Below the pieces are notes generated by a model. It ran no database searches, was not told the DNA's origin, and was given only the letters and a program-made list of their open reading frames with translations. From the NCBI GenBank assembly GCA_025403435.1, contig JAJQZP010000250.1, forward strand, positions 1 through 64,000: a stretch of DNA of 64,000 nt. Direction: 5' to 3'. The position numbers and the translations under genes were made by a program. Shown in pieces: positions 51,813-64,000 of this stretch (position 1 is its first letter; each line of letters starts with the position of its first letter). This stretch comes from Artocarpus heterophyllus (lineage: Eukaryota; Streptophyta; Magnoliopsida; Rosales; Moraceae).

Positions 51813-52353
51813 TTAAGGAAAGGTGTCAACTTGCGGCTCCATCAAGTTGGAATTGTCCTCCCAACTATGGTCATTCCTTGAACAATTCAAATCCCCATAA
51901 TTACAGTTTGCCATGTCTTCCAATGTGTAGTAGGCTTCGTCAATGAATAATTGGTAGAGAGTGGTGGTACTATTTCCATATTCCACTGTGCTTCTTGTTG
52001 CGTCACTCAAGCCAAGAAAGAAGATGTGAAGTCGATCTTGCTTTGACAAACCATGACATGGGAACCTTGAGGGCAATTCTTTGAATCTCCATCAATCACT
52101 ATACAATGGCTCCAAATCTAGTTAGATAAAGCTCAAAAGGACTTGTAGATGATGCATCTCCAAGTACCTCAAGCAAAGACAGTAAAATAAAAATTTAAAT
52201 CAAGAAAGCAAAATTAAAAGCAAATAAAAAGTTCTAAAATAAACGTAAAGGTAAATAAAAGAAAAGAAATGCCTAAATTACAACCTAATCACTTCGTCGC
52301 AATATTAGCCAAGTTTCTAAAAATTTAAGTCCTTAGCAACGGCGCCAAAAACT
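51813..52353 (-). pseudogene. gag remnant of gypsy-like element
   Basis: The minus-strand frame 52076-51813 (87 aa) reads SRFPCHGLSKQDRLHIFFLG, then DATRSTVEYG and EAYYTLEDMANCNY. These match the order of the plant gypsy gag domain (PHHGL...FYxGL...TR..VD...EA...LE.MA..NY). Upstream sequence to the primer binding site is frame-broken. A second frame at 51539-51165 continues into the GGGAGGCACCCC spacer. Confidence 0.7.
52332..52353 (-). other. Primer binding site of gypsy-like element
   Basis: The minus strand reads TTTTTGGCGCCGTTGCTAAG next to the 5' LTR end. TGGCGCCGTTGC is the common primer binding core of plant Athila/Tat-type gypsy elements. Confidence 0.88.
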
Positions 52354-53400
52354 TGATGAAGACTTTTTGCCTAAACTTGTAAGTGCATGGGGTTAAGTTT
52401 TAATATATGATTGGTGAGTTAGGGGTTGTCGTCTTCTACAAGGATTGAAATGTAAAGCCTAGCCAATTACTGTAGCTACAATGACCGAGCTTTATTTAGG
52501 TAATTGGAATTTAGAGGAACATAAATAAATGGAAAATATAACTAATTAAACTAATCAAACAAAGCCATAAATATAATAAATAATTTACAATATCGAAAAT
52601 CTATGTATAATGTGTCTAGGGACTTGATTTAGCTTAATTCTTCCTATGCTCTTCCTATTTTGTGATTATTGACTTCATTCCATATAATTCAATAATCTAG
52701 GGCCCTAAGTTCACCTCATTATATCTCTTGAGTGTCAAATGAGGTTTTATGCTCAAATACCCAAATTGATATCCATATCTAACTTGGTAAATTACACATT
52801 CATTAAGCTGAACCCATAATTTGATTATCAAGGCATTGATAGCCTCCCGGCCTCCCAAAAACCAAGACTCTCAAGTCGATTATCTATGTGTTCTTGGCCC
52901 TTCTGGGTCTCAACAACAAATAGACTATGTTTACCAAGTGACAATAAATGAGTCAATCTCTCCTGAATATTGAAATTCATAAATTGCATCAACTAATTCA
53001 TTGGCCAAAAAACCTAGAAGTATTAAGCATAAAGAAACATAAATGAATTGAAATGGTTATATTAATAATCAACAAAGTAATCCAAACATAATCCAAATCT
53101 AATTAAACCAAGCCCAAGAATAAGAAATTAAAGCAAATATAGATAAATCTATTGCTAATCTCATCATGGAATCCATACAAGTAAATATGTTCAACATACA
53201 GTTACAAAAACAAAATTCAATCAAGATTAGGGTAAAAAGATAGGAAAAATAAACACTTCACGGAGATGCACTTCAAGCCTTGAATTCTCCAAGAATCCTC
53301 TTTGTGAAAAACGTTTTTCCAAGACTACCACTTTTCTCCTATTTATGAGCCTCCAAGAAGCTACAAGGTAGAGCTCAGCCCGCAAAATCATATACAATTT
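52354..53400 (-). repeat. 5' LTR of gypsy-like element (U3 divergent or truncated)
   Basis: This matches the left LTR from its TGATGAAG start to about 53305, then departs from it. A TATA-like CATAAATAGG on the minus strand at 53337-53346 suggests that the U3 of this copy is the promoter-bearing form. The outer end is not resolved. Confidence 0.75.
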
Positions 53401-53748
53401 TACTAAAGATGAAAAAAAAAAAATTTCAGGAATATCATTGGTTTTAATTATCTTAATATGAGGCCATAGTATTTCAATAATTACAGTGATTACCGCAAGT
53501 TAGTATTCTGAATCCGTAATAAATGTTGGTAATAAATAATAATTTTTTTTGTGATAATTACATAACGTGACATTAACACATACAATATTCAAAACCACTA
53601 CGATCATGAGGGTTTTTTCTTTTTTCTTTTTTTTAGTAGCTATCACGAGGTTTTTTAGTGCTATAACAAAAATATGTTGATCAACTCCTTAATTTTTGCA
53701 GAATGTAAAAGTTGGCGCATTGCAAGTTGAGAAGAAAAAGGGATTTGG
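53401..53748. other. Short AT-rich spacer
   Basis: No gene or bordered repeat is seen. Confidence 0.5.
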
Positions 53749-54180
53749 GGGTAAATGGTCCTTTTTAAAGATTTTTTTTTTTTAAAATAAGTAAATGGTT
53801 AAAGTTTTTAAAAATTATAGAAATGACCGTTTTTGTGAATTAATGATGTACTCATTTCAATGATGTAGACTTGTAGTTTATTATTAATTAACTTGATGGT
53901 TTATTTCCTCTATAATCTATCATTTTGTCAATGATAAGTCATTAGTAGATCAATGAGAAGCCAATTTATTAGTGATAAGCTATAGTCGATATGTGTTTAC
54001 TAATGTTAACCTATGATGTACATTAATGATGTTATGATATTTATCACTGATGTACTACTGTAACAAAAAAGTGATTTTTTTTTTAATTTTTAAAAGATTT
54101 CAGTCATATCCTTAATTTTTGAAAGATCTAGCTATTTATTTAAAAATATGATAAAAAAGAAAGTTATTTGTTTACTCATA
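53749..54180. mobile_element. Miniature TIR element related to the tandem-array family
   Basis: The left end GGGTAAATGGTCCTTTTT and the following AAGTAAATGGTTAAAG match the right end of copy 2 (complement of 45090-45165). The element's own right end is an imperfect complement of its left over about 80 bp. The inside repeats AATGATGTA / GATGTAC / TCATTGATG motifs, as in copy 2's subterminal blocks, with no array and no coding sequence. It looks like an internal-deletion derivative. Confidence 0.6.
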
Positions 54181-54689
54181 TAATTGAAAAATACGTTTCC
54201 ACAAAGTACTGATCTCTCCTAGCCAGGGAGATCAAATAATTTTCCTACTAATTAAGCATGCACGTAGCTTAACACGCACATTTATTTAGGAAAAAAAAAC
54301 TAATTGTGGGGAATAAATAAATTATCAAATAGAAACGATGCGGTTTAAATAAATTGGAGACGAAGAGACAAAAAAAAAAAAAAAGACGAAATGACATCAT
54401 TCATCTAAACGAAGTTATACCGTTTCAAGATTAAAGATAGTTATTGCTCTTAACAGAATCAAAGTAAAGAAAGCTTTAGACCAGATTAGTGAATAGCCGT
54501 GCCAGACTTTAAATCAGACGACCGGAAATTAGTAGAGAGATCTAACGGCAGACAACCATTGTATTATATTAGTGTTATACAATACATTGTTTGGTTTTGT
54601 CCTATATTAACTTTGTATTACATTATGCAATGTTTATTTATCACCGTATTGTATTGTATCAGTATTTAAACTTTAAATATAGTAAACTT
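54181..54689. other. AT-rich intergenic, nothing recognised
   Basis: No gene or bordered repeat is seen. An A-run is at 54370-54384. Confidence 0.5.
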
Positions 54690-55050
54690 AGATCATGGTT
54701 TCAGGTTCAAAATTCAGTTTTCAAATTCGAGACAAGGATCACGGTCGAGAATAGAGACTGAAGTCGGGGTCCATATTTGGGACCGGAGTCAAGGTCGAGA
54801 TTTGGGGTTGGGGTTAGGGACTGGATTTGAGACCATGTTGGGATCAAGATTCGAGACTAGGGTCGCCGATAGAGAAAGGATTTGAGACTAGGGTATGGGT
54901 CAAGATTCGGGGCCGGGGTTGGAGTTGGGATTCAAAGTTGGGGTCAAGGACAGGATTTGAGATCAGGATTAGGATTTAATATTGGGGTCGGGATTCGGGA
55001 CCGATGTTATAGTCAGGATTTGTGATTTGGGACCAGGGTTAGGATTTAGG
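54690..55050. repeat. Degenerate GGTC/GATTCGGGACC minisatellite
   Basis: About 20 degenerate copies of short words such as GGGGTC, GGGATTCGGGACC and CAAGATTCGAGAC follow one another with irregular 12-30 bp spacing. The strand is strongly G-rich relative to its AT-rich surroundings. It ends directly at the LTR border at 55052. Confidence 0.75.
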
Positions 55051-55051
55051 A

Positions 55052-58000
55052 TGTAACGACCATCCTTACGTGGCCCTTACTTAACATAACATGATCATGA
55101 ACTTAAACATACTTATGAATAAAGTACAAAAATTTGCGGAATAATTTTTTTTTAAATGGATTCTTGCTGTGGAATCCTTGACATGAAATCTTAAATGAGG
55201 TAATAACTATTTTTCAAATCTTAATAACAAACGAATTCTTATTGAAAAAGAATTCTTAACATATAACCTTAAAAGACATAATAATCATTTCTCAAAACTT
55301 AATTTCGTAAACCTAACATAATAACATAAATTTCTCAAACGTGATAATAATGTAATAATAAGCATTACGTTTTAACATAGTTGTAATTTCTAAAAGCATG
55401 ATCCTTTACATAATTCATAACATTAATTTCTTGAAATATAACCATAGTAATTTTCTTGAACTTTTTCTTTTTAAACATAAGAGCAATTATTTAACAACTA
55501 TTACTTTAAAGACATTTCTCAATTTAGATAAAACTATTTTCAAGACAATTTTAAATTAAATATCAAAATAAAATCCCATTTAAATGCTCTCTAAAACTTT
55601 CTTAGCAATTATTATATATTTTTTCTTATAATTTTAACATCTTAAAAATATCATATTATTTTCTTAAAGTAAACCTTCTTAACTAAACAAACATAATTTC
55701 TTATAACTTAACTTTTAAGTTTAAGATACTAATTTCTAAAGCTTTTCTTTTAAACTTTCATAATGATTTCATAAAACATATTCATAAAATTCATTTCTTA
55801 ACTTAGTGTAAAACTTCAATAATCCTTTGTAATTCTAAATAAACTTATAATTTTCTTTCTTACAAATTTCGTCCATTTGTTGCATTATCTATTGCAACAT
55901 TTTTAAACTTTAAAATCCTCTGGACCAAGGTTGCGTAATCACAAGCTCAGTCTTTAGAACATAATTACGTAAATTATTTACTTATTCATATGCACATAAT
56001 TTTCGTAAAGTGTAAGCATATAAAATTTTGTAAAATAAAACATACATAAATTCGTAAAATAATAATGCAGAAATATTACATTGCATGAGCGGTATCCATT
56101 CCCATCTTCACCATTCATCCGTCACTCACCACTGCCCATCAAATGCCGCTGACAGGTTTTTTTCCCCTACAGCATGAACATACTTAAATGAGCTTTCGCT
56201 CAGCAAGTAGGAAATTAATCACGCAAAACATGATTAAAAATCATTTTTAATAAAAATATGCATGAGCATTTTATGCTTGCTTATCAACTTGATTTATGCT
56301 TAATTATTTTAGCTATAACTTATCTTCTTACTTTGAGCCCGAGTGATTGTACCGATGCACGCAAGTCTTGGGAAGTTAGGGTTTGCGAGGTCCCAACGAC
56401 ACCAAGATCATTCATTATTTTAACATGGAGCCTTCCCGTGGGTCGGGGGGTTGGTACGACACCCATAACTTGTCTTATAAGTTTCACTTATCTTATTGTA
56501 TGTATGCAGTATGACGTATCACTACATGACATCACAATCTCATAACTCATGGATCGTAAATCATAATCATACTTGACTTGAAGGTGATTAAACAATATAA
56601 ATTAAATATTGAATACATCACACATTAATCACATCATCATCATCACAGCATTTCACATCATGTCATAACATAACATATCACATCATAACATATAACAGTG
56701 TAATAAATCATTGATCATGTATTTTCATAAATTTTGTGAAAATATTTAATATTAATTTATTTTTAAAACTATTCATACCGTAGGCGAGATTCCTACTTAC
56801 CTAGACTCCGAGCTGAGCGGGTCCAGTTGCATTTCGCTGTATCTACAGTCTGCGTAGCATCCTCAGCAATGCTCCTTGGGTGACTGTGGATGGCTAGGAA
56901 TGCTCCATGGAGATTTATCACTGTTGAAAGCATCATTCTGGACTCCGTTACTACAGCCTGAGTCGCCTCGATCCACGTACAGTTGGTACCAGACGATTTT
57001 CATCGGAGTAGAATTAGCTTGAACAGAGGTCACCATCGTGTTCAGAGCATCGAAACGAGTCAGGAGGCGGTCTTGGATCATCGATCGGAGGTCAAGAGCT
57101 TAGGACCCGAGGTCTGCCGAAGGCCGGCCACCCGCGACGGCGTGTGGGGCGCGTGCGGCGGCTCCGGTGGACGATGACGGCTGAAACTTCGGCTTCTCCC
57201 ATTTTTCGACCTCTTGAGCTCAGTGGTGATGTCAATTTCATTCAATTTTGCCTCCATTAGTACAAATCAAAGATAGGACTCTCGGCCAAAACTGGTGGCT
57301 CGGGCGGCGGATCTCCGCCGGTGTTGGGCCCAAATTGGCTTGGGCATTTCCTTCTCCGTGGCTATCTGAGTCTTTTGACGCCGGTGGTGTGCGTCACCGC
57401 CGCTCAGATCGATGGCCCCACCTACCCTCACGGTAGCGCACGACGGAGATGTCGTTCTCCATCCTTGGAGGCTCATTTCTCAAAATTTAAATGGGCAAAA
57501 CGTTCCCCGCACCTCTCTGAAGGTTGTGGGACCATGAATTTGGCTCCATGGCGGCAGAATGAGCGAGTTCGAGTTCTTCACGACGACTTGACAACGGCCG
57601 AGGTGGAACTCTGATGAACGGCGGCTGGGTCGTGAAATTAAGCAAGGGGTTTTACTCCCTATTGCTCTTTGAATGGAATGGCGGCGGCGATGCACCATAC
57701 CGTCGCTGGACAAGGTGGCTCCGACGGTGGCTCAAAGGCAAAAATTGGAGGATTCCATCGAGGATTTTTTGGTGAAAATCATACCGTAATATCGGTGCCA
57801 TTCTCTTCGTCTCTTCGTTCTAAGTCCGTTGACACCAAGATCTTGCCGATCGGTGGTCGGACGGAGAGAAATCACGTCAAAAATATGACGTGTTTTCGCA
57901 GCTTCAACCAGCGCGCACGGGCTGCTCCAGCAGAGTTGTGGTCGGCTCAGCATGTCGTTGGAACCAAGTCAACGAGAGCTTTCCAATGGTATGGGAGGTG

Positions 58001-59512
58001 TCAAAAATAGAGGCCAGATTCTTGGACTGAGTTTGAGGAGAGAGAGAGTAGAGAGAGAAAGTAGAGAGAGAGGGGCTGATTTGCAATTGGCTCATTTTTT
58101 TTTGTCATGCATTTATAGAACATTTTGTGGTCTACACAGTCTAAATTGTGCAGGACTGGGTAGATCAAATTTGATCCATAACTTTAAATTTTTGTAAACA
58201 TAATTATACTTTTAAAAACTGTAACTTATTTGCACTCTAAAGATAATCACATAAATTTTTAATTTTCTTGTTGTATTATTGTGTTACTAAAATATCCATA
58301 TCAACATAAAAATGATTTTCATAAATTTATCCATACTATATAGATTTTGTGACTAAATTCTAAAACAATAAACTTTGATACATTTGTCTTCAAAACCGAT
58401 GATTAACTATTTTCATAATTATATCCATATATATATATATATGTATGCATGTATCCTTAAAAAGATATTATGTATTCAAAACTTTGCTCAATATAATTAT
58501 TATTTATTATATATATATATATTTAAACTTTTAAAACTTTAAAATTTAAAACATATACTTTTCATTAAAAATTTTCATATTGTAAACTTCAAATTCCATT
58601 ATAAAACAATAGTTGTAATTTTATAAATATTTTGTAAATTAAATTGACTATCTAAAAGCCAATTTAAATTAAAATTCCAAACTTAGCACAATTTCATGCT
58701 TTACGGATATAACCCGAACTATTTTTCGTAAAGAGCTATTTATGGTTCTACATCTTAGCAATAGATCAATATTTGTGGACCCCATCAACGCCCTTCTTCT
58801 TCTTTACCATTACTATGACAACTGCTATTATTATTATTGTCATTACAACAATAATAATAAACTTTACGTAATTATAAATGTGTATAATAATTAACTATAC
58901 ACTTTCAAAATATTGGAATTCTCAAACTTCTAATGATCTTTATAACTTGCTTGAAATTCTTATCTTTATGATCTTCTTAAATTTCGAGATCGATTGTAGT
59001 AAAAATGTCATAAATCTTGCACACTTAAACTTGGTGCTCACCATTTCCTAAAGTATGGTATGGAGCTCATGATCACCATTGATCTGGGTTTCTTTTACTA
59101 AACTGATAACATATAGGAAATTTTCACATAATCTTAGTAAGTTGAAAATTTCACTTTTTGTCAAGTAATCCCAATTTAAACATTCTAATTGAGATTCTTA
59201 TAACAATCACTTCTTTGGCTCGTACATGAAGTCAATAAATCATAAACTTTTAATTTAGCACATTAAATAATTATTTTTAATTATTTTAATGTACTATCAT
59301 AACATTACATTGTCACATGTTTCATAAATAAAGCATATAAAATTGTGCATTCACAACATTACTTATTTTTAAGGTCTTACGACTATTAAGACTTCAAATT
59401 TGCACATTAATAAATGCTAAACTTGTAACTTTCCAAGTATTTAGCTGAGTCATTATGGAAAAATCCTTTATTAATCATACTTATTAATTTTTGGATTTTT
59501 TCGGTCATTACA
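55052..59512 (-). repeat. Long LTR of a chromovirus-like gypsy element
   Basis: The plus-strand ends TGTAACGACC and GGTCATTACA are inverted, as in plant Tekay/Del-type LTRs. Beyond 59512 the minus strand reads AAGGTGGGTAGAT|TGTAATGACC, preceded by a TTCGAGGATGAAA block, the known layout of the 3' end of these elements. The repeat is therefore the 3' LTR of a minus-strand element. At 4.46 kb it is long. It contains a GC-rich block (about 57060-58080) and a (GA)n tract near 58038-58073, which may be extra inserted sequence or part of the LTR. Reading frames in that block (57321-57614, 57669-58010 and others) show no domain. Confidence 0.65.
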
Positions 59513-59525
59513 ATCTACCCACCTT
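59513..59525 (-). other. Polypurine tract of chromovirus-like element
   Basis: AAGGTGGGTAGAT on the minus strand directly adjoins the LTR start TGTAATGACC. Confidence 0.75.
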
Positions 59526-62500
59526 ATAAAATTTTCATCCTCGAAAATTGAGATAAACTAGGGGTATCCTATGGCTTTGTATCCTAATCCCATGGGGTTT
59601 TTCTTTCTTTTGGCAACTTTGCCTCAAAATCTTGATATGGAAATTTGTCCTTGCTTCCTTGAAGCTATTTTTTCTCTTGTTTCACGACTTATACTTACTC
59701 TATTTCGCATCTTAGGTTGAGTATCTACCTCCAGATCATGATCTGGTACATAGGGTCTGGCCAGGAAATTTATCTTTTTATTGCTTAATCTATAAGTCTT
59801 TATTACCTAGTCATCCATGACTAGTGTTAATGACTGTCTAAAACATGTTCATCTACTTATTTTAAAACTTCTAAGGGTTCATAACGTTTAAGCTTATTCT
59901 TTAGCATCTCTCTTGAACTTGTCCTACCTCTCCTCGAGGTGTGAGAAAAAGGAAATTCATTCCCATTTTTCATATTTGTAGGGTCTCACTTGGTTTTGCT
60001 CACGTGACCTTTATGTTGGTCATGAGAAATTTGCAAAATTCTACTTGGTTATTTAAATCGTTCTAATGATTTCTAATCAAATTTAGTGTCTTTTAGCAAT
60101 TTCTTTTAGTCTCTTAAAGGGAAATTGGAGATTTTATCTTTCTGCCAATAGAAAATCTCATGGTGATACTATATAAAGGGGGTGCATTATATCCCCAAAC
60201 ATATGGAGATCGTACCATAGATTCTCCTTCAGCGGGCTTATTCTAGACATTTCAACTTATTATCGCGACATATCAGGGTAATAGATTCTCATAGTGTATG
60301 AAATCGTACTATCGATTCCCTTTACTTATACTTACCCTAGAATATAGGACATGCTACTATGGCATATCATAAGAACTTAGGTAGTTTTATGGATTTCCAT
60401 GACCCATTTACGGGTAAGAAATCATTCTAGGTCTAAATCTCATGCTATTGAATGAGGTAACCTTTCTAGAAGAGCAAAACTATATTGTCTCCTTTAACCT
60501 ATAAAAGGTTCATCAGAGTCTAGTATACGTTCTACGCACCTTGGGATTGAAATTTTGCTCTTTTAAACACCTATTTTCATAAAAAATCGTGTCATTCTAG
60601 CCTTAGCTGTCCCAACTTGTTCAATGGCATAATCATGTATATGCCATCTTACTATATTTTAAAATTCGTAAAGCTTATCTCTTATTCGGGACTCTAATCA
60701 ACATTGTTTCTGCTGTGGAAACATTCATGATGTATCTTAACTTTCTCTACATGTGAATTTCGTGTCTATAGTTGATTATGTGTTCCTTCTTTTTTGGCCA
60801 TTTTAGTGTCCTATATCGTTCTAATGCTTCCTTACTATTTCTATGAAAGTCTCTGTGTGTGTGTATATATATATTATTTATAATTTTCTTGAATACGACA
60901 GTCATTTGTGTTTTAATAAAAATCATTTTTTTGTCCCAACAAAACATTTCATAAACTTCTATTCACTTATTGAAAATAGTAGTAATAATTTGTTAAACAC
61001 ATTTATTTTTATTTTTATTTTTTTCTGACAATTTAAATCAAATTTTAAACTTGACAAAATTTTGTGCTTCATGAGTAAGGACCCAAACATGTTTATAATA
61101 AAAGAAAAAAGCTGTTTATGGGTCCTATTTAATCCACAGGTACTTTTAGTATAATATTGATCTCAAGCTGTCAGAACCCTTAACTTAACATGGATGGTCC
61201 CTATCTTGGAACTTACTTCTTCCTCAAGGATTTGACCATTACATTCTTTAGCTTGATTGGTTCATGACAACAAGAGAGTTCATATTATACTCATGAAAGT
61301 TGTAAAAATGGCTTATAGTAAGTGAATTCGTTGGGAAAACGTAAGTTGTAATTTTACATCAAATTAACAAAAAACATCTTTTAAAAATATACTACGTTCA
61401 TGTGATGTGATGAACGGTATACTTATAGGTCATTAGTTTTGATGGCTATAATATTTTATCAGAAAGAAATCTATAGATTTTTTTTTTAATGTTCATCTAT
61501 CTTTTAGATGAACAATTTAGGCTGGACACCTATTCTTATGACCTTACTCGAGGTATGTGTCTTACTGTGTCATAATAATTCTAACGTGTTAATCCGTATC
61601 ACTCTAATCTTGGGTTTGGTTAATATAGCTCTATATATATATATTAACAATATATTCCAACTCGTCAAATGGCAAATCCTATCGGTTCTATCGCGATTGG
61701 AAGGGCGACAAGCCTTACTTGTCTATCGTGTAATTCCTAACGTTGAGATGTGCCTATATTACTATCCTAAGATGCACAACTTTACTTGGTAGACACTATA
61801 TGTGTCATCCTCCCCGCATATTATCTCTAATCTTAATATTAGCGCACCTTTTTATTTGGCGTCGGGAGGGGCGTATAAATGGCCCTTAAACTGCTGCTAC
61901 GTCCCAAGCCTCGACATCTTACTCTTAAACTTACTAATCATATTGTCCAGACATCATCAGTTCTCTAATTCTTACTATCTATACTCTTATCGAGGAGGTC
62001 GCATCGATGCTCTCGAAGGAACCATTCCATTATGTCTATCATTTCTTGAGGGACTTGCTACAACTTCGTAGTCTCAGCTTTGGAAGTCTTCTGCTAAGAG
62101 TTCCAAAAATTTTACTATTAGGCTGACGTGATGGTTGGGCTTATTTTACGTGCTAGGCACACTTATATATATATATTTATGAAAATAACTTAGGGTTACT
62201 CCGACCATCGGTAACATAACCAAGTTCTTCTTAAAAGGTTGAGTGATACTCTCATTAGTATGCTCTACCACCAATTCTAGAGGATTTCTCCTCAATATGG
62301 CATGTCTTAGCTAGTCAAATGGTTTTTATTATCCCTATACCCATATTTCGTAACATCTGTTTCTAGTGAAGGTTCGGTGTTTGACTCTATGGTCTTTGAT
62401 CTTGTTTATTCTAAGAATCTTGTCTTATCTAAAGACTTTGTTAACTAGAAGGAAACCACTTCTGCATGAGGTGGTCTTCATAGCTTAGTAGCTTGGATTC

Positions 62501-62549
62501 TGTAAGCTTACTGTTTCGGCTAAGAATCTTATATTTGCTATCTTAAGTG

Positions 62550-62735
62550 GACATCTCTGTCTACTTGTCTTAAATTGGTTCTCTACCTGTTGATGACTAA
62601 GGGTCATTTAATGACATAGTAGACCGTGTTCTTGAAAGAACATATCCACCTGCTTATCTTAAACTGGCTCTCTGACTATTGATGACTAGATGTCATCGAG
62701 TCATATGATGGACTGTATTCTCTTGTTTAGAATTT
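62550..62735. repeat. 89-bp imperfect tandem duplication
   Basis: CTACTTGTCTTAAATTGG at 62561 recurs as CTGCTTATCTTAAACTGG at 62650. Both are followed by TTGATGACTA and TGTTCTT / TATTCTC at the same spacing. Confidence 0.75.
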
Positions 62736-63032
62736 CCTATTGGTTTCTCTTTGTTATGGTTACTCTATCGGAGTTTTGTAGCTCTATTATAAGGGTTCAG
62801 ATTTTGAACCATTCTATAGCCTTCTCCTATCTTATTTCTTAACCTGATATAATCATGACTATACATTATCATTCTTATTCTTTTCTAATATCCTTGTGAT
62901 GTTACTTACATCTCTTGGGTGTGTGGAAGCAACTTTGCTTCTTTAATCTCTTCTTATCATGATCTTAACTTCTTATAGGATGGTGTTCGACCGATCCACA
63001 TAAATTATTTATTGTTTGTTCTTTTTCCAATA

Positions 63033-63062
63033 TATATGCATATATATATATATATATATATT
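63033..63062. repeat. (TA)n microsatellite
   Basis: Alternating TA interrupted once by TGCA. Confidence 0.95.
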
Positions 63063-64000
63063 TTATCTATGGGTTGGGGAGCAAAACGTCTCATCCTAAG
63101 ATCACTATTGTGGGGTCTGTTTGGTCGGATACTAGTTTAGAAGTAACCACCCATAGACAGTTTGTGACCTCTGGGAAGTTCTTCTCTTATACCTTGAACT
63201 TTTGCTTATATCCCATTTCTTATAAGGCTCTGTGTATCTATCCTTACTGAAATGATGATTCTATGGAATCTATTATTTTATTGTAATCTAAGACATTAAG
63301 TCCTTAATGGGTTCCTTATGGGCTTAATCATGCATATTTATTATGCATTTTATGGTACTTATAAACAATATCATGTTTATAATACAAATAACAAAAATTA
63401 ATCATAACTTCATACACGTATCATACATACATATCATATTCATAAACATATCATACATATTTATGTCATTCATATCATACTTTCACATGTCATACTTTCA
63501 CATTTTATTCATACTCATGTCATGCATATTCTTATTATACATATGCATAACGTTTGTACTTGCATATCTTGGAGTTGCTATACATTTCACTTTTGTTAGC
63601 AACTATTGCATATCATATTCATGGGTTACATTGCATTTATAACACATACAACAATCATAGTTCGTAACATTCATACATGTGTTAATCATAATTTCACATC
63701 ATGAAATTGCTAAACCCTTTCTTTGTTAGCAATCTTTGCATATTATAGACCGTTGTTGAGATTGAGACTTGACTTGTCTCTAGTGGGTCACATAACATGA
63801 AGTTCTTCTTGTCAAAAACTTCTATTGTTCATACATAAATCTTATTTTGTATACTATACGTATACTTGATCAATCGTATAGCGTGTCTCACTACTAGCCC
63901 CATAGTGGTACTATGTCTAATTATTCTTTTATGTCATCTCTGAATCAGATATCGATGTCCTTGTTAATGGTCCAAGCTGGAAAATTCTTTCTGACTAAGT

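Larger units (their letters stand above)
47900..53400 (-). mobile_element. Non-autonomous Ty3/gypsy-like (Athila/Tat-type) LTR element
   Basis: LTRs in direct repeat are at 47900-49435 and from 52354 rightward. On the minus strand the primer binding site TTTTTGGCGCCGTTGC adjoins the right LTR, and the polypurine tract GTTTGGGGGTGTT adjoins the left LTR. The internal region is only 2.9 kb: a gag remnant, a GCGCTCTTGGGAGGCACCCC spacer motif (about 51281-51300) typical of Athila/Tat-like elements, and no protease, reverse transcriptase or integrase. It therefore depended on helper elements or lost pol by deletion. It interrupts the copia-like LTR at 47899. Confidence 0.8.
59526..64000 (-). other. 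Presumed internal or nested retroelement sequence, no pol recognised
   Basis: By position this should be the 3' part of the element whose LTR is at 55052-59512. I found no integrase, reverse transcriptase or chromodomain motif in any frame, only short ORFs. It is AT-rich, with a TATATA run at 63033-63062, CATATCATA-type repeats at 63410-63540 and an 89-bp duplication at about 62550-62735. Either the pol region decayed or was replaced, or other elements are nested here. Confidence 0.45.

Noticed and set aside
54780..55050. Interstitial telomere repeat
   Set aside because: GGGTTAGGG and TTTAGG occur only as chance words in an irregular GGTC-type minisatellite; no run of TTTAGGG units exists.
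56258..56545. 95-codon plus-strand ORF with hydrophobic start
   Set aside because: It lies inside the long LTR, has no domain, and codon content reflects local AT-rich composition.
59526..64000. Intact pol gene on the minus strand
   Set aside because: Expected from the LTR and polypurine tract, but no integrase, reverse transcriptase, RNase H or chromodomain motif could be found in any frame.

Overview
This window is plant nuclear DNA, most likely from a eudicot. The evidence is a gene with 28 coding exons and plant-type introns, AT-rich non-coding DNA, and nested Ty1/copia-type and Ty3/gypsy-type LTR retrotransposons with MITE-like elements. The species cannot be fixed from the sequence alone. 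Only one intact protein-coding gene is supported. No prokaryotic features, rRNA, genuine tRNA gene or CRISPR array were seen.

Layout. (1) 1-7483: minus-strand, decayed Ty1/copia element, running off the left edge; its 5' LTR (5555-7483) abuts a plus-strand fragment of a related LTR (7484-7726). (2) 7727-10834: AT-rich DNA with a possible old LTR fragment and a long-TIR MITE-like element. (3) 10835-23870: a non-autonomous repeat carrying an ~85-bp tandem array, split by a plus-strand Ty1/copia element (12412-22935). That element is flanked by a 5-bp target duplication and carries an extra partial LTR at its 3' side. (4) 24172-~40500: the gene for cohesin subunit SMC3. My exon model gives 3615 nt, 1204 residues plus stop, with every exon phase consistent and no in-frame stop. 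(5) 40600-45165: intergenic DNA with short-TIR elements and a second copy of the tandem-array repeat, in the same orientation as the first. (6) 46063-53400: a diverged copia-like solo LTR interrupted by a minus-strand, pol-less gypsy-like element. (7) 53749-54180: a miniature derivative of the tandem-array family. (8) 54690-64000: a degenerate GGTC/GACC minisatellite, then a ~4.5-kb minus-strand LTR with a chromovirus-type polypurine tract at its 3' border, then AT-rich sequence with no recognisable pol.

SMC3 is the ATPase/coiled-coil subunit of the cohesin ring. The Walker A, LSGGQ signature, Walker B, hinge glycine motifs and the two acetyl-acceptor lysines (K105/K106) are all present. The gene has unusual splicing signals: one U12-type AT-AC intron, two GC-AG introns, and a 193-bp tandem duplication that doubles the acceptor and start of exon 10. 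Several TE insertions lie in its introns. The retroelements all look inactive: frameshifts, premature stops and damaged catalytic motifs.

I found no previously undescribed multi-gene system. The most noteworthy items are the SMC3 splicing features, the tandem-array TIR family flanking SMC3, and the repeated TCGGCCTGCCGA-like motifs in the copia leader and LTRs.
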